64,000 nt of DNA, taken from the NCBI RefSeq assembly GCF_002163675.1, contig NZ_CP019334.1:3329501-3393500 (forward strand). Direction: 5' to 3'. How positions within the stretch are numbered: position 1 is the stretch's first letter; each line of letters starts with the position of its first letter. Positions 18,581-26,797 of the stretch are shown here, one piece after another. The translations under genes were made by a program, and so were the position numbers. Below the pieces are notes generated by a model that had not been told where the DNA came from, did no database searches, and saw nothing but the letters and a program-made list of their open reading frames with translations. Source of the DNA: Polaribacter sp. SA4-12 (GTDB lineage: Bacteria; Bacteroidota; Bacteroidia; Flavobacteriales; Flavobacteriaceae).

Positions 18581-21313
18581 TTAATCATTGTTAAAAACGC
18601 TATCGATAACTTCTTTATGACGTTTTTTAAATCGTGTGCTAGAACCTGCAGCAGGAACGGCATAATATCTACGAGAACGCACATTTAACTTTACCAATTC
18701 AAAACGTTCTAACATAAAACTCCAAGCTCCCATATTTCTAGGTTCTTCTTGTGCCCAAATGTATTCTGTAACATTAGGATATCTATCTATAACTTTCTGA
18801 ATTTTCTCTAAATGTAAAGGGAATAATTGCTCAATTCTAACCAAAGCAATATCATCTCTTTCTAAGTTTTCTCTTTCTTCTAGTAAATCATAATAGAATT
18901 TACCCATACAGAAAACTAATTTCTTTACATTTTTAGGGTTTAGTGTATCGTCTATAACTTCCTGGAATTCTCCACCAGCTAAATCTTCAATTGTATTTAC
19001 CGCTTTCGGATGACGTAATAAGCTCTTAGGAGTAAATACAATTAATGGTTTTCTATAGTTACGTTTCATTTGTCTACGCAACAAATGATAGAAGTTTGCA
19101 GGTGTTGTACAGTTTGCAACAGTCATGTTGTCTATTGCACATAATTGTAAATAACGTTCTATTCTTGCAGATGAATGTTCAGATCCTTGTCCTTCATAAC
19201 CATGAGGTAATAAGACTACAATTCCGTTTTGCATTTTCCATTTGTCTTCTGCAGCAGAAATGTATTGGTCAAACATTATTTGAGCACCGTTAGAAAAATC
19301 TCCAAACTGTGCTTCCCAAATAGTTAAAGTATCAGGGTTTGCCATAGCATAACCATAATCGAAACCAAGAACACCATATTCAGACAATAACGAATTGTAA
19401 ATCGTCATTTGTCCTTTATTATTAGGGTTTGTATTTAATAAATTTATTCTTTCTTCTGTAAGTTCGTCACGTAAAATAGCATGTCTGTGAGAAAAAGTTC
19501 CTCTTTCTACATCTTGGCCAGAAATACGAATATTATAGCCTTCTTCCATTAAAGAGCCATAAGCAAGATTTTCTGCCATTCCCCAATCTAATTGATTGGT
19601 TTCAAAAGCCATTTTTTTTCTTCCATTTAAAATTCGTTCAGCTTTACGAACAAATTTTACGTTTTCTGGAACTGTAGAAACAACTTTTGCAATATTTTTT
19701 AATTTCTCAACATCATATTTTGTATCATCATCAAGTAGCATTGCATCTAATTTCTGACGATCATATTTTTTCCAAGTAGATTGCATAAACTCTCTAACTT
19801 TAGATGTTTTTACTTTCTTTGCTTCATCAAATTCTTTTTCAAGCATTTGTTTAAACTCATTCGTAATTCCAGCTAAGTAAGAAGAATCAATAGAACCTTC
19901 TTTAATTAATTGTTCTGCATAAATATCTTTCGGATTTTGATGCTTAGAAATTGCTTTGTATAATTTTGGTTGGGTAAAACGAGGTTCATCACCTTCATTA
20001 TGGCCATATTTTCTATATCCTAATAAATCAATAAAGACATCAGATTGAAATCGCATTCTAAATTCTAACGCGATTTCCATTGCATGACAAACAGCTTCAG
20101 TGTCATCTGCATTTACATGTAAAACAGGAGATAAAGTTACTTTACCAACATCTGTACAATATGTACTTGAACGTGCATCTAAATAGTTTGTTGTAAAACC
20201 AATTTGGTTATTTACAACAATATGAATTGTTCCACCAGTCTTATAACCATTTAATTTGGCCATTTGAACAATTTCGTAAGCAATTCCTTGACCAGCTATT
20301 GCTGCATCTCCATGAATAATTATTGGTAATATTTTACTAGAATCACCATTGTATTTTCTGTCTATTTTTGCTCTTGTAATTCCTTCTGCTACAGACGCAA
20401 CAGTTTCTAAGTGTGATGGATTCGGAACCAAATTCATTTTGATTTCATTACCATCTCTAAAGGTCTTACTTAATGTTAAACCTAAATGATACTTTACATC
20501 TCCATCTATATTTTGGTCTTCAAAATCTTTTCCTTCAAACTCACTAAATAAGTCTCTTACAGGTTTTTTAAATATATTTACTAATGTATTTAAACGTCCC
20601 CTATGAGCCATTCCTAAAACACATTCTTTTACACCAAACTTTTCAGCAGCATCTCTTAGTATAACACTAATTCCCGGAATTAAAGCTTCACCACCTTCTA
20701 AAGAAAAACGTTTTTGACCAACATATTTTGTTTGTAGAAAGCTTTCAAACGTTACTGCTTGATTTAGTTTTCCTAAAATATATTTCTTAGCTTCACCAGT
20801 ATATTTTGGGTGATTGTCATTTTTATTAATACGATCTTGCCACCACTTTAATTTCTCTGGGTTACGCATGTACATGTATTCTACACCAATAGAATCACAG
20901 TAAATACTTTGTAAGTTTGAAATAATTGTAGAAAGCTTCGATTTACCTATTCCTAAAACTTCACCGGCAGAAAATTCGCTATTTAAATCGCTTTGAGACA
21001 AACCAAAATTTTCGATATCTAAATTAGGCTCATACTGTCTTCTTTCTCTTACAGGATTTGTCTTAGTAAATAAATGACCACGTGTTCTGTACCCATTAAT
21101 TAAATCTACAACTAAAAATTCTTTACGAACTTCTTGAGGGATTTCTACCTCTGAATCATCGTCTTTTAAAGAGTAATTTTCATTTGCTAAATCATACCCT
21201 TGAAAGAAGCTTCTCCAACTTGGTTCAACTGCATCTGGGTTTACCAAATATTTATCATATAAGTCAGCAATAAAGCCTGTGTGCGCTGCGTTTAAAAACG
21301 AAAATTTATCCAT
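18581..21313 (-). CDS. sucA: 2-oxoglutarate dehydrogenase E1 component
   Basis: The thiamine-diphosphate-dependent E1 that decarboxylates 2-oxoglutarate in the citric acid cycle. Hallmarks are the N-terminal NAAHTGFIADLYDKYL that anchors to E2, VLGMAHRGRLNTLVNI (about 233), HGDAAIAGQG (about 331, ThDP/Mg site), VVNNQIGFTTN and KYGHNEGDEPRFTQP (about 434). The transketolase-like second half contains HGYEGQGSEHSSARIERYLQL. Length (910 residues) is full. odhB follows on the same strand. CAAAAATA at 21352-21359 is a possible minus-strand -7 element. Confidence 0.95.
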   Translation of the reverse strand: MDKFSFLNAAHTGFIADLYDKYLVNPDAVEPSWRSFFQGYDLANENYSLKDDDSEVEIPQEVRKEFLVVDLINGYRTRGHLFTKTNPVRERRQYEPNLDIENFGLSQSDLNSEFSAGEVLGIGKSKLSTIISNLQSIYCDSIGVEYMYMRNPEKLKWWQDRINKNDNHPKYTGEAKKYILGKLNQAVTFESFLQTKYVGQKRFSLEGGEALIPGISVILRDAAEKFGVKECVLGMAHRGRLNTLVNIFKKPVRDLFSEFEGKDFEDQNIDGDVKYHLGLTLSKTFRDGNEIKMNLVPNPSHLETVASVAEGITRAKIDRKYNGDSSKILPIIIHGDAAIAGQGIAYEIVQMAKLNGYKTGGTIHIVVNNQIGFTTNYLDARSSTYCTDVGKVTLSPVLHVNADDTEAVCHAMEIALEFRMRFQSDVFIDLLGYRKYGHNEGDEPRFTQPKLYKAISKHQNPKDIYAEQLIKEGSIDSSYLAGITNEFKQMLEKEFDEAKKVKTSKVREFMQSTWKKYDRQKLDAMLLDDDTKYDVEKLKNIAKVVSTVPENVKFVRKAERILNGRKKMAFETNQLDWGMAENLAYGSLMEEGYNIRISGQDVERGTFSHRHAILRDELTEERINLLNTNPNNKGQMTIYNSLLSEYGVLGFDYGYAMANPDTLTIWEAQFGDFSNGAQIMFDQYISAAEDKWKMQNGIVVLLPHGYEGQGSEHSSARIERYLQLCAIDNMTVANCTTPANFYHLLRRQMKRNYRKPLIVFTPKSLLRHPKAVNTIEDLAGGEFQEVIDDTLNPKNVKKLVFCMGKFYYDLLEERENLERDDIALVRIEQLFPLHLEKIQKVIDRYPNVTEYIWAQEEPRNMGAWSFMLERFELVKLNVRSRRYYAVPAAGSSTRFKKRHKEVIDSVFNND

Positions 21314-21434
21314 ATTATAGTTTCTGCTTTTTTATAAGCTATCAAAGTGAACAAAAATACGATATTTGTCATAAATACTTATTTTTTTTTACTAATAATT
21401 AAGTATTTATTTTTTTTTATTTTTTTCAAAATTG

Positions 21435-21465
21435 TTTGTTAGAATCAAAAAAAGATATATATTTG
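21435..21465 (+). promoter_or_regulatory. Promoter of tRNA-Asn copy 1
   Basis: TTTG (21435-21438), 19 bp, TATATTTG (21458-21465), an exact Bacteroidetes promoter match 31 bp upstream of the tRNA. Confidence 0.75.
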
Positions 21466-21495
21466 CATCCGCTAATCACAATATGTGAAGCAAAC

Positions 21496-21569
21496 TCCTT
21501 CTTAGCTCAGTTGGTTAGAGCATCTGACTGTTAATCAGAGGGTCCTAGGTTCGAGTCCTAGAGAGGGAG
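21496..21569 (+). tRNA. tRNA-Asn (anticodon GTT), copy 1
   Basis: A 74-nt cloverleaf. The acceptor stem TCCTTCT pairs with AGAGGGA; the anticodon arm TCTGA-CTGTTAA-TCAGA reads GTT; the T arm is CTAGG-TTCGAGT-CCTAG; the discriminator is G. The CCA end is not fully encoded (CAA follows). A strong terminator follows directly. Confidence 0.97.
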
Positions 21570-21570
21570 C

Positions 21571-21606
21571 AAAAAAAGTCTTATCTTAATTGATAAGACT
21601 TTTTTT
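21571..21606 (+). terminator. Terminator of tRNA-Asn copy 1
   Basis: A 15-bp stem (AAAAAAAGTCTTATC with its complement) around TTAATT, ending in a T run. An identical copy follows the second tRNA. Confidence 0.9.
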
Positions 21607-21871
21607 ATGTTTTATTTTTTTGTAATCTTAAAGAATTTTGTTAAAAATTGAATAATGTATTATATGATATAAAACATGTTTATTTATCCTTTTTTATCTT
21701 TTCGGATTAATTGATATATAGCTAAATCATTATTCTTTCTTTAAATTAGAAATAGTGGAATGTTTTTTTAGTTCCTATTTCTGTTTATTAGTAATTATTG
21801 CTATGTATTCTTCCTGTAATTATTTTTATTTATACACTTTTAATTAATGTTGCATTCATTCTTTAAAAATA

Positions 21872-21902
21872 TTTGTTAAACCCATAAAAAGGTATATATT
21901 TG
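21872..21902 (+). promoter_or_regulatory. Promoter of tRNA-Asn copy 2
   Basis: TTTG (21872-21875), 19 bp, TATATTTG (21895-21902): the same spacing and sequence as copy 1, although most of the spacer between the two units has diverged. Confidence 0.75.
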
Positions 21903-21934
21903 CACTCGCTAATCACAGTATATGTGAAGCAAAC

Positions 21935-22008
21935 TCCTTCTTAGCTCAGTTGGTTAGAGCATCTGACTGTTAATCAGAGGGTCCTAGGTTCGAGTCCTAG
22001 AGAGGGAG
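21935..22008 (+). tRNA. tRNA-Asn (anticodon GTT), copy 2
   Basis: Identical to the tRNA at 21496-21569, 439 bp downstream on the same strand, with its own promoter and terminator. The two units arose by local duplication. Confidence 0.97.
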
Positions 22009-22009
22009 C

Positions 22010-22045
22010 AAAAAAAGTCTTATCTTAATTGATAAGACTTTTTTT
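22010..22045 (+). terminator. Terminator of tRNA-Asn copy 2
   Basis: The same GTCTTATC / GATAAGAC stem and T run as after copy 1. Confidence 0.9.
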
Positions 22046-22205
22046 ATACAATAATTTCTGTAAAATTGTTTAAAGTTTCACCTTAATCAATTAATATTCA
22101 GTCAACAATCCTTCCTTATTTTTTTCTAACTTAGGTAACAAGAATTTTTAATTCTATCATTTTATTTTTGAATTGATATAAAAACGTACATTTTTATTTT
22201 TAGGC

Positions 22206-22245
22206 ATAAAAAAACCTCTTTGTAATGTAAATTACAAAGAGGTTT
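22206..22245 (-). terminator. Terminator of the MFS-SDR operon
   Basis: AAACCTCTTTGTAAT (22212-22226) pairs perfectly with 22231-22245 around a 4-base loop. An A run on the left gives a T run on the minus strand. Confidence 0.85.
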
Positions 22246-22269
22246 CAAAAAATTTATATTTGTTTATTT

Positions 22270-23025
22270 TTAAATACCTAATGCTTGACCACCACCAATT
22301 TGGATAGTTTCTGCAGTAATAAATGCAGCATCTTTACTAGCTAAGAAAGATACAACACCAGCTACATCTTCTGGTTTACCTAATCTACCTAACATAATAC
22401 TGTTAGCCCAAGAAGCGAACACTTCTGGTTTCGTAGATTTAATTTGAGCATGAAAAGGAGTGTCAATTGTACCTGGAGATACAGCATTTACTCTAATTCC
22501 ATATTCTGCTAAATCTTTAGCTAATGCTCTTGTAATTGCATGAACACCTGCTTTAGAAGTACCATAAATACCAGCTCCTGGTCCACCTGCATTCCAAGCA
22601 GCGTTAGAAGTATAGTTTATAATTGATGCATTTTCACTTTTCTTAAGCAAAGGAATTGCAGCTCTTGATGCAAAAAATACTGAATCAAGGTTTAAAGCCA
22701 TTACGAACCTGTAAAACTCAGTTGTCATTTCTTCAAAACGAGATCTACCACCTAATCCACCAGCGTTGTTTACTAATACGTCAATTTGACCATATTTTTC
22801 TCCAATTGCTTTAATGTTTTTAGTAACGGCATCATCACTAGTAACGTCAAATCCAAAGTACTCAGCTTCAATTCCTTCAGCAGTTAATTCTTCTACTCTT
22901 TTAGCCCCATCTGCATCTTCTATTCCGTTTAAAACTACGGCATATCCATCTTTACCTAATCTTTTAGCTACTTGGAAACCAATTCCTCCAGTAGCACCTG
23001 TAATTACAGCTACTTTTTTACTCAT
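22270..23025 (-). CDS. Short-chain dehydrogenase, probable DEH (4-deoxy-5-hexoseulose uronate) reductase
   Basis: A 251-residue classical SDR. The cofactor motif TGATGGIG is at 9-16, NNAG at 86-89, and the catalytic Ser140, Tyr154 and Lys158 (YGTSK) are all present. In flavobacterial alginate loci an SDR of this kind reduces DEH, the spontaneous product of unsaturated uronate, to 2-keto-3-deoxygluconate with NAD(P)H. The partner gene 36 bp upstream is an MFS hexuronate transporter under a locus-type operator (24521-24545). This supports the role, but the substrate is inferred from context. A perfect terminator follows. Confidence 0.8.
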   Translation of the reverse strand: MSKKVAVITGATGGIGFQVAKRLGKDGYAVVLNGIEDADGAKRVEELTAEGIEAEYFGFDVTSDDAVTKNIKAIGEKYGQIDVLVNNAGGLGGRSRFEEMTTEFYRFVMALNLDSVFFASRAAIPLLKKSENASIINYTSNAAWNAGGPGAGIYGTSKAGVHAITRALAKDLAEYGIRVNAVSPGTIDTPFHAQIKSTKPEVFASWANSIMLGRLGKPEDVAGVVSFLASKDAAFITAETIQIGGGQALGI

Positions 23026-23061
23026 TTTTATTTGATTTTAATATAATTAATTCGTTAATAT

Positions 23062-24354
23062 TTAGTTTTTTGCTTTTAAAGCTTCAATTTTTGGAATCAA
23101 TATCCATACACTTGCTAATACTATAAATGCAAGACTTGCTCCAATTATAAATGCAGGTGCATAATTACCTCCGGTTGTTAACATTGGAACTAGAGCGACT
23201 AAACCAGCTCCGGTTAGTTTAGCTGCTGTACCTGCAAAACCAGAAAGTGTACCAACGGTTTTCTTACCATATAAATCACTTGGTATCGTTTGTACATTTC
23301 CAATTGCAGTTTGAAATCCAAAAAGAACTGCAGCCATTATTAAAACTGCTGCAAGAGGAGAACCAGGATCAGATAAAGCTAATAATGCAGGAAGCATAAT
23401 AAGACACCCAAGAGTTATTACCATTTTTCGAGTCTTGTTTACATTCCATCCCTTTTTTAATCTGTTTTGAGCTAATAATCCGCCGAAAAAAGCACCTAAC
23501 ATAGCACCTAAATAAGGTACCCATCCATATATACCGATAGCCTTAACATCCATTCCATATACTTCTGAAAGATATATTGGAATCCAAAAAACAAATAACC
23601 ACCATATTGGGTCTATTGCAGCTGAGGCAATAATAACACCCCAACTTTGTTTACGTGAAAGTAACTCTTTCACTGGAGGATTGTATTCCGTTGAATTTTC
23701 ATTATCTTCTTCTTCTTCCTGTCCTGAAAGTATGTATTTTTTTTCAATATCAGTTAACCAAGGATGACTTTTTGGTGGAGCTTTTACTATCATTAACCAA
23801 GGAATTAACCATAACAACCCAATTAAACCTATTATAACAAATATCATTTGCCAACTAAAATATATTGTTAAAAAAGCAATAGTTGGTATTGCTATTATAC
23901 CTCCAATTGCGGCACCAGAATTAAATAAACCTTGTGCAAAAGCTCTCTCGGTTGCTGGAAACCATTCTGCGTTTCCTTTTGCGGCTCCTGGCCAGTTCCC
24001 TGCTTCAGATACACCTAATAATGATCTGAAAATAGCGAAACTTAAGACTCCACTTGCTAAAGCATGAAGTGCTGTGGATATAGACCAAAAACCTATCGAT
24101 AAAACAAATCCAATTCGTGTTCCAAGTTTATCAAATATTTTCCCAAAAATTGATTGACCAAAAGCATATGAAAACATAAATACAACAGAAATTAGAGCAT
24201 ATATCTCTTTTCTTTCTGTCATTGTTTTATCAGGGTATAAATCTTCTGATATACTAGGCCATAATACAACAAGAGCTTGTCTATCAATATAATTAATTAC
24301 AGTTGCTAGAGCTATCAAGGCAATAACCCACCATCTTAATCCTTTTACTTTCAT
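23062..24354 (-). CDS. MFS transporter, ACS family, probable hexuronate/DEH uptake
   Basis: A 430-residue, 12-helix major facilitator. The N-terminal INYIDRQAL segment and the SEAGNWPGAAKGNAEWFP loop after helix 4 are signatures of the anion:cation symporter family that includes ExuT and alginate-monomer transporters. A central charged loop (EEEEDNENSTEYNPP) separates the two six-helix halves. Its position before a DEH-reductase-type SDR, under a tandem-box operator, points to import of DEH or hexuronate across the inner membrane. The exact substrate is inferred. Confidence 0.85.
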   Translation of the reverse strand: MKVKGLRWWVIALIALATVINYIDRQALVVLWPSISEDLYPDKTMTERKEIYALISVVFMFSYAFGQSIFGKIFDKLGTRIGFVLSIGFWSISTALHALASGVLSFAIFRSLLGVSEAGNWPGAAKGNAEWFPATERAFAQGLFNSGAAIGGIIAIPTIAFLTIYFSWQMIFVIIGLIGLLWLIPWLMIVKAPPKSHPWLTDIEKKYILSGQEEEEDNENSTEYNPPVKELLSRKQSWGVIIASAAIDPIWWLFVFWIPIYLSEVYGMDVKAIGIYGWVPYLGAMLGAFFGGLLAQNRLKKGWNVNKTRKMVITLGCLIMLPALLALSDPGSPLAAVLIMAAVLFGFQTAIGNVQTIPSDLYGKKTVGTLSGFAGTAAKLTGAGLVALVPMLTTGGNYAPAFIIGASLAFIVLASVWILIPKIEALKAKN

Positions 24355-24520
24355 ATTAATTGGTTTTTATAAGTTTAATGTTAATTATATAATTGTTACT
24401 TTTTTGATTATTAGATTTAAATTAATTATCTAATTTTTAGATCTAGATACTATTATACGGTATTCCTAAAGATATCAATATTCTACTTGGTTTGTAAAAA
24501 AATATTTTTTGGACACATAA

Positions 24521-24550
24521 TTGGTTTACCAAATTGGTTTACCAAAGATA
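24521..24550 (-). promoter_or_regulatory. Operator array A: two 13-bp-spaced boxes plus -7 element, MFS-SDR operon
   Basis: TTGGTTTACCAA at 24521-24532 and 24534-24545. CAAAGATA (24543-24550) reads TATCTTTG on the minus strand and shares its TTG with the upstream box. Confidence 0.75.
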
Positions 24551-24608
24551 TGTTTTTTTCTGAAATAAAAAGGTAGTTTGTTTATTATTTCATAAAACGC
24601 TCTATAAT

Positions 24609-24632
24609 AGATTAAATAGCACTATTTAATCT
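24609..24632. promoter_or_regulatory. 24-bp perfect dyad between FadR-type regulator and MFS operator
   Basis: AGATTAAATAG and CTATTTAATCT, 11-bp arms around CA. It has no T run on either strand, so it is more likely a protein-binding site or weak RNA hairpin than a terminator. Confidence 0.3.
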
Positions 24633-24889
24633 CTAGTTTTATATAATATTGTTAAATGTAAGATGTGGAAATACACCAACTTTTTATAGTTCGATGAGAT
24701 TATTTATGAAATCGATGATTGATTTAAATAAATACATATTAATAGGAATAAGAGTTCCTAATCTTGCTTTTTAATTTTCTAAAAAGCGTTTTAATTTGCT
24801 GTATTTATTAAATGGATCCATAAAATATGCAACCTCGTTTTGATAAAGTTACTTTATGGGGTATTTAATTTGATATAAAAAAAGTGGTT

Positions 24890-25591
24890 TTAAATATTAT
24901 AGCAATAACTGTAGAGCTCTTTAAAATGCTCTTTCATTTTTTGTTTTGCTAATTTGGGGTTTCTTTCTTTAATTGCATCGAAGATAGCTTGATGATCTGT
25001 TATTCCTCTTTTAGTTAAACCTGCATCACAAACATGGTGCTTCTGAAAATTAGTGATTATTTCTGGGGTAATAATTAGCATGAAATTATTCATTGTACTA
25101 TTACCACTTGCTTTTGCTATTGCTAAATGAAAAAGTAAATCCTCTTGTATTGCATCTTCTCCATTATCTACTTTATCTTTATAGGCTGAGAGAGCTTCTT
25201 GCATTATAACTATATCTTCATCAGTTCTTCTTGTTGCAGCTAAACTAGCTGTCTTTAATTCTAATAAAATTCTTGTTTCTACTAAAGACTTAAAATCAGG
25301 GTCATCTAATCTTAAAATATCTTTAATCATACCATTCAGTGCAATAACACCAATGTTTGCAACAAAAGTTCCACTCTGTGGAATAGATTTTAATAGACCG
25401 TAAAATTCTAATCTTTGAATTGCTTCTCTAACATTACTTCTAGATACTTCAAACTTTTCAGAAAGCATTCTTTCTGAAGGAAGCTTATCTCCGGGTTCTA
25501 GATTCTTCAAATTTATTAGATCTTTAATTTTAGAAATAATATTTTTTTGAATACTAGAATTATCAGATTTTGTAAGTACCTCTATTTTCAT
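24890..25591 (-). CDS. GntR-family transcriptional regulator, FadR subfamily (regulator 1)
   Basis: A 233-residue protein. The N-terminal winged helix (GDKLPSERMLSEKFEVSRSNVREAIQRLE, about 34-62) has the GntR signature. A helical FCD effector domain follows, with the usual metal-site pattern: Asp in QEDLLFHLAIA and histidines in FHLAIA, DHQAIF and MKEHF. FadR-subfamily members bind carboxylate sugars such as uronates and are released from DNA by them. A large inverted repeat with GCACACATT half-sites lies upstream (25645-25688), and a related site precedes the next gene, which suggests autoregulation. It resembles the second regulator at 56447-57145. Confidence 0.9.
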   Translation of the reverse strand: MKIEVLTKSDNSSIQKNIISKIKDLINLKNLEPGDKLPSERMLSEKFEVSRSNVREAIQRLEFYGLLKSIPQSGTFVANIGVIALNGMIKDILRLDDPDFKSLVETRILLELKTASLAATRRTDEDIVIMQEALSAYKDKVDNGEDAIQEDLLFHLAIAKASGNSTMNNFMLIITPEIITNFQKHHVCDAGLTKRGITDHQAIFDAIKERNPKLAKQKMKEHFKELYSYCYNI

Positions 25592-25644
25592 TGTTTATAA
25601 TGTTATTTAATCAACTGCGAATATAAAAATTTATTTAATAATTA

Positions 25645-25688
25645 TGCACACATTATTAATAATGTAATCTAAATTAATAATGTGTGCA
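25645..25688. promoter_or_regulatory. Large inverted repeat upstream of regulator 1, putative autoregulatory site
   Basis: TGCACACATTATTAAT (25645-25660) and its exact complement (25673-25688), 12 bp apart. The left part also holds the 16-bp palindrome ACATTATTAATAATGT (25649-25664). It lies 54 bp upstream of the regulator start codon. Confidence 0.6.
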
Positions 25689-25813
25689 ATATATTTTTCC
25701 TTTTATTAAGGAGGTATATGTATTATCTCAATCAGTTAAAAATGGTAAAAAGAACATTACTAAAATTTATACCTGTGAGTTTTTATTTTTTTTAATAAAA
25801 ATGAACAGACCAT

Positions 25814-26695
25814 TTATTTCTCTAACTTCATGAAATAATCAAAGATTTCTGGAACATTTCCACTCCCCATATCAGCACTTACTGCTGCTTTAAGGTTTGT
25901 AGAAGTAGCTTCGGCAATTAGAGAAGTTGTACCAAGATCATTCATCATTTGTACAAAATATCCTAGATCTTTGTTTGCATTCGCGATAGAGAAACCTAAA
26001 TCACTTACGTTGTCTACAGCATAATGTTTACAGAACTTCATAAACGGAGAGTTCGAAGGACCAGAAGACATAATATCAAATAACTGCTGAGTATCTACAC
26101 CTGCTAATTTTGCTGCAGCAAAAGCTTGCGACATAGCAACTACAGTAGTCATCCCCATAAAGTTATTGATAAGCTTCGTTGTATGACCAGCACCAAGAGC
26201 ACCAAGATAAAATACATTTTCACCTTGCTCATCAAGAACTGGTTTTACTTTTTCGAAAGTAGCTTTATTACCTGCTGCCATAATATTAAGCAGTCCATCT
26301 TTTGCGTGGGCTGGTGTACGTCCTAATGGAGCATCAATCATACCAGCACCTTTTTCTGCAAGTGCTTTACCTATTTTTATAGTAGAAGCAGGGATAGAAG
26401 TTCCGAAATCAATTAAAACAGCACCTTCTTTAATTCCTTCAAGGATACCATTTTCACCATAAACAATCTTTTCAACAACAGCAGAAGTTGTAAGACAGAA
26501 CATAATAATATCACTCTTTGCAGCTAATTCTTTTGGAGAGCTAGCTTCAGTAGCATTACCACGTGCTATTACTTTTGCAACTTCATCTTTATTAAGATCC
26601 ATTACTGTTAGCTCAAAACCTCTTTTTTGAAGATTTTCAACCATGTTACCACCCATAAGGCCAAGTCCGATAAATCCGATAGTAGGTTTTTTCAT
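25814..26695 (-). CDS. NAD-dependent beta-hydroxyacid dehydrogenase family protein (GarR-like)
   Basis: A 293-residue protein with an N-terminal Rossmann fold (GFIGLGLMGGNM, GxGxxG at about 10-15), the substrate loop DAPLGRTPAHAKDG, and the catalytic lysine region TKLINNFMG. The family contains tartronate semialdehyde reductase, 3-hydroxyisobutyrate dehydrogenase and succinate/uronate semialdehyde reductases. It is likely a reductase for a uronate-derived aldehyde or keto acid, since it sits beside the FadR-type regulator and shares its GCACACATT operator half-sites. It could also back up DEH reduction. Substrate unproven. Confidence 0.8.
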   Translation of the reverse strand: MKKPTIGFIGLGLMGGNMVENLQKRGFELTVMDLNKDEVAKVIARGNATEASSPKELAAKSDIIMFCLTTSAVVEKIVYGENGILEGIKEGAVLIDFGTSIPASTIKIGKALAEKGAGMIDAPLGRTPAHAKDGLLNIMAAGNKATFEKVKPVLDEQGENVFYLGALGAGHTTKLINNFMGMTTVVAMSQAFAAAKLAGVDTQQLFDIMSSGPSNSPFMKFCKHYAVDNVSDLGFSIANANKDLGYFVQMMNDLGTTSLIAEATSTNLKAAVSADMGSGNVPEIFDYFMKLEK

Positions 26696-26728
26696 ATTTA
26701 AAATATTTTATTTAATGTTATAAGAATA

Positions 26729-26768
26729 GCACACATTACTAAAACTACATTGCTTTATCAATGTGTGC
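26729..26768. promoter_or_regulatory. GCACACATT/AATGTGTGC inverted pair upstream of the GarR-like gene
   Basis: GCACACATT (26729-26737) and AATGTGTGC (26760-26768) with 22 bp between. The same half-sites, 24 bp apart, precede regulator 1. This marks a second regulon distinct from the TTGGT-type boxes. Confidence 0.55.
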
Positions 26769-26797
26769 ATTCAATTTTTATATTGGTTTTTTTTATA

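Larger units (their letters stand above)
24355..24889. other. Intergenic region with operator A and a dyad
   Basis: A stretch of 535 bp without a gene. It holds the MFS leader, the tandem operator (24521-24545) with its -7 element, a 24-bp dyad (24609-24632) and about 250 bp in which I see no further structure before the end of the regulator gene. Confidence 0.6.
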
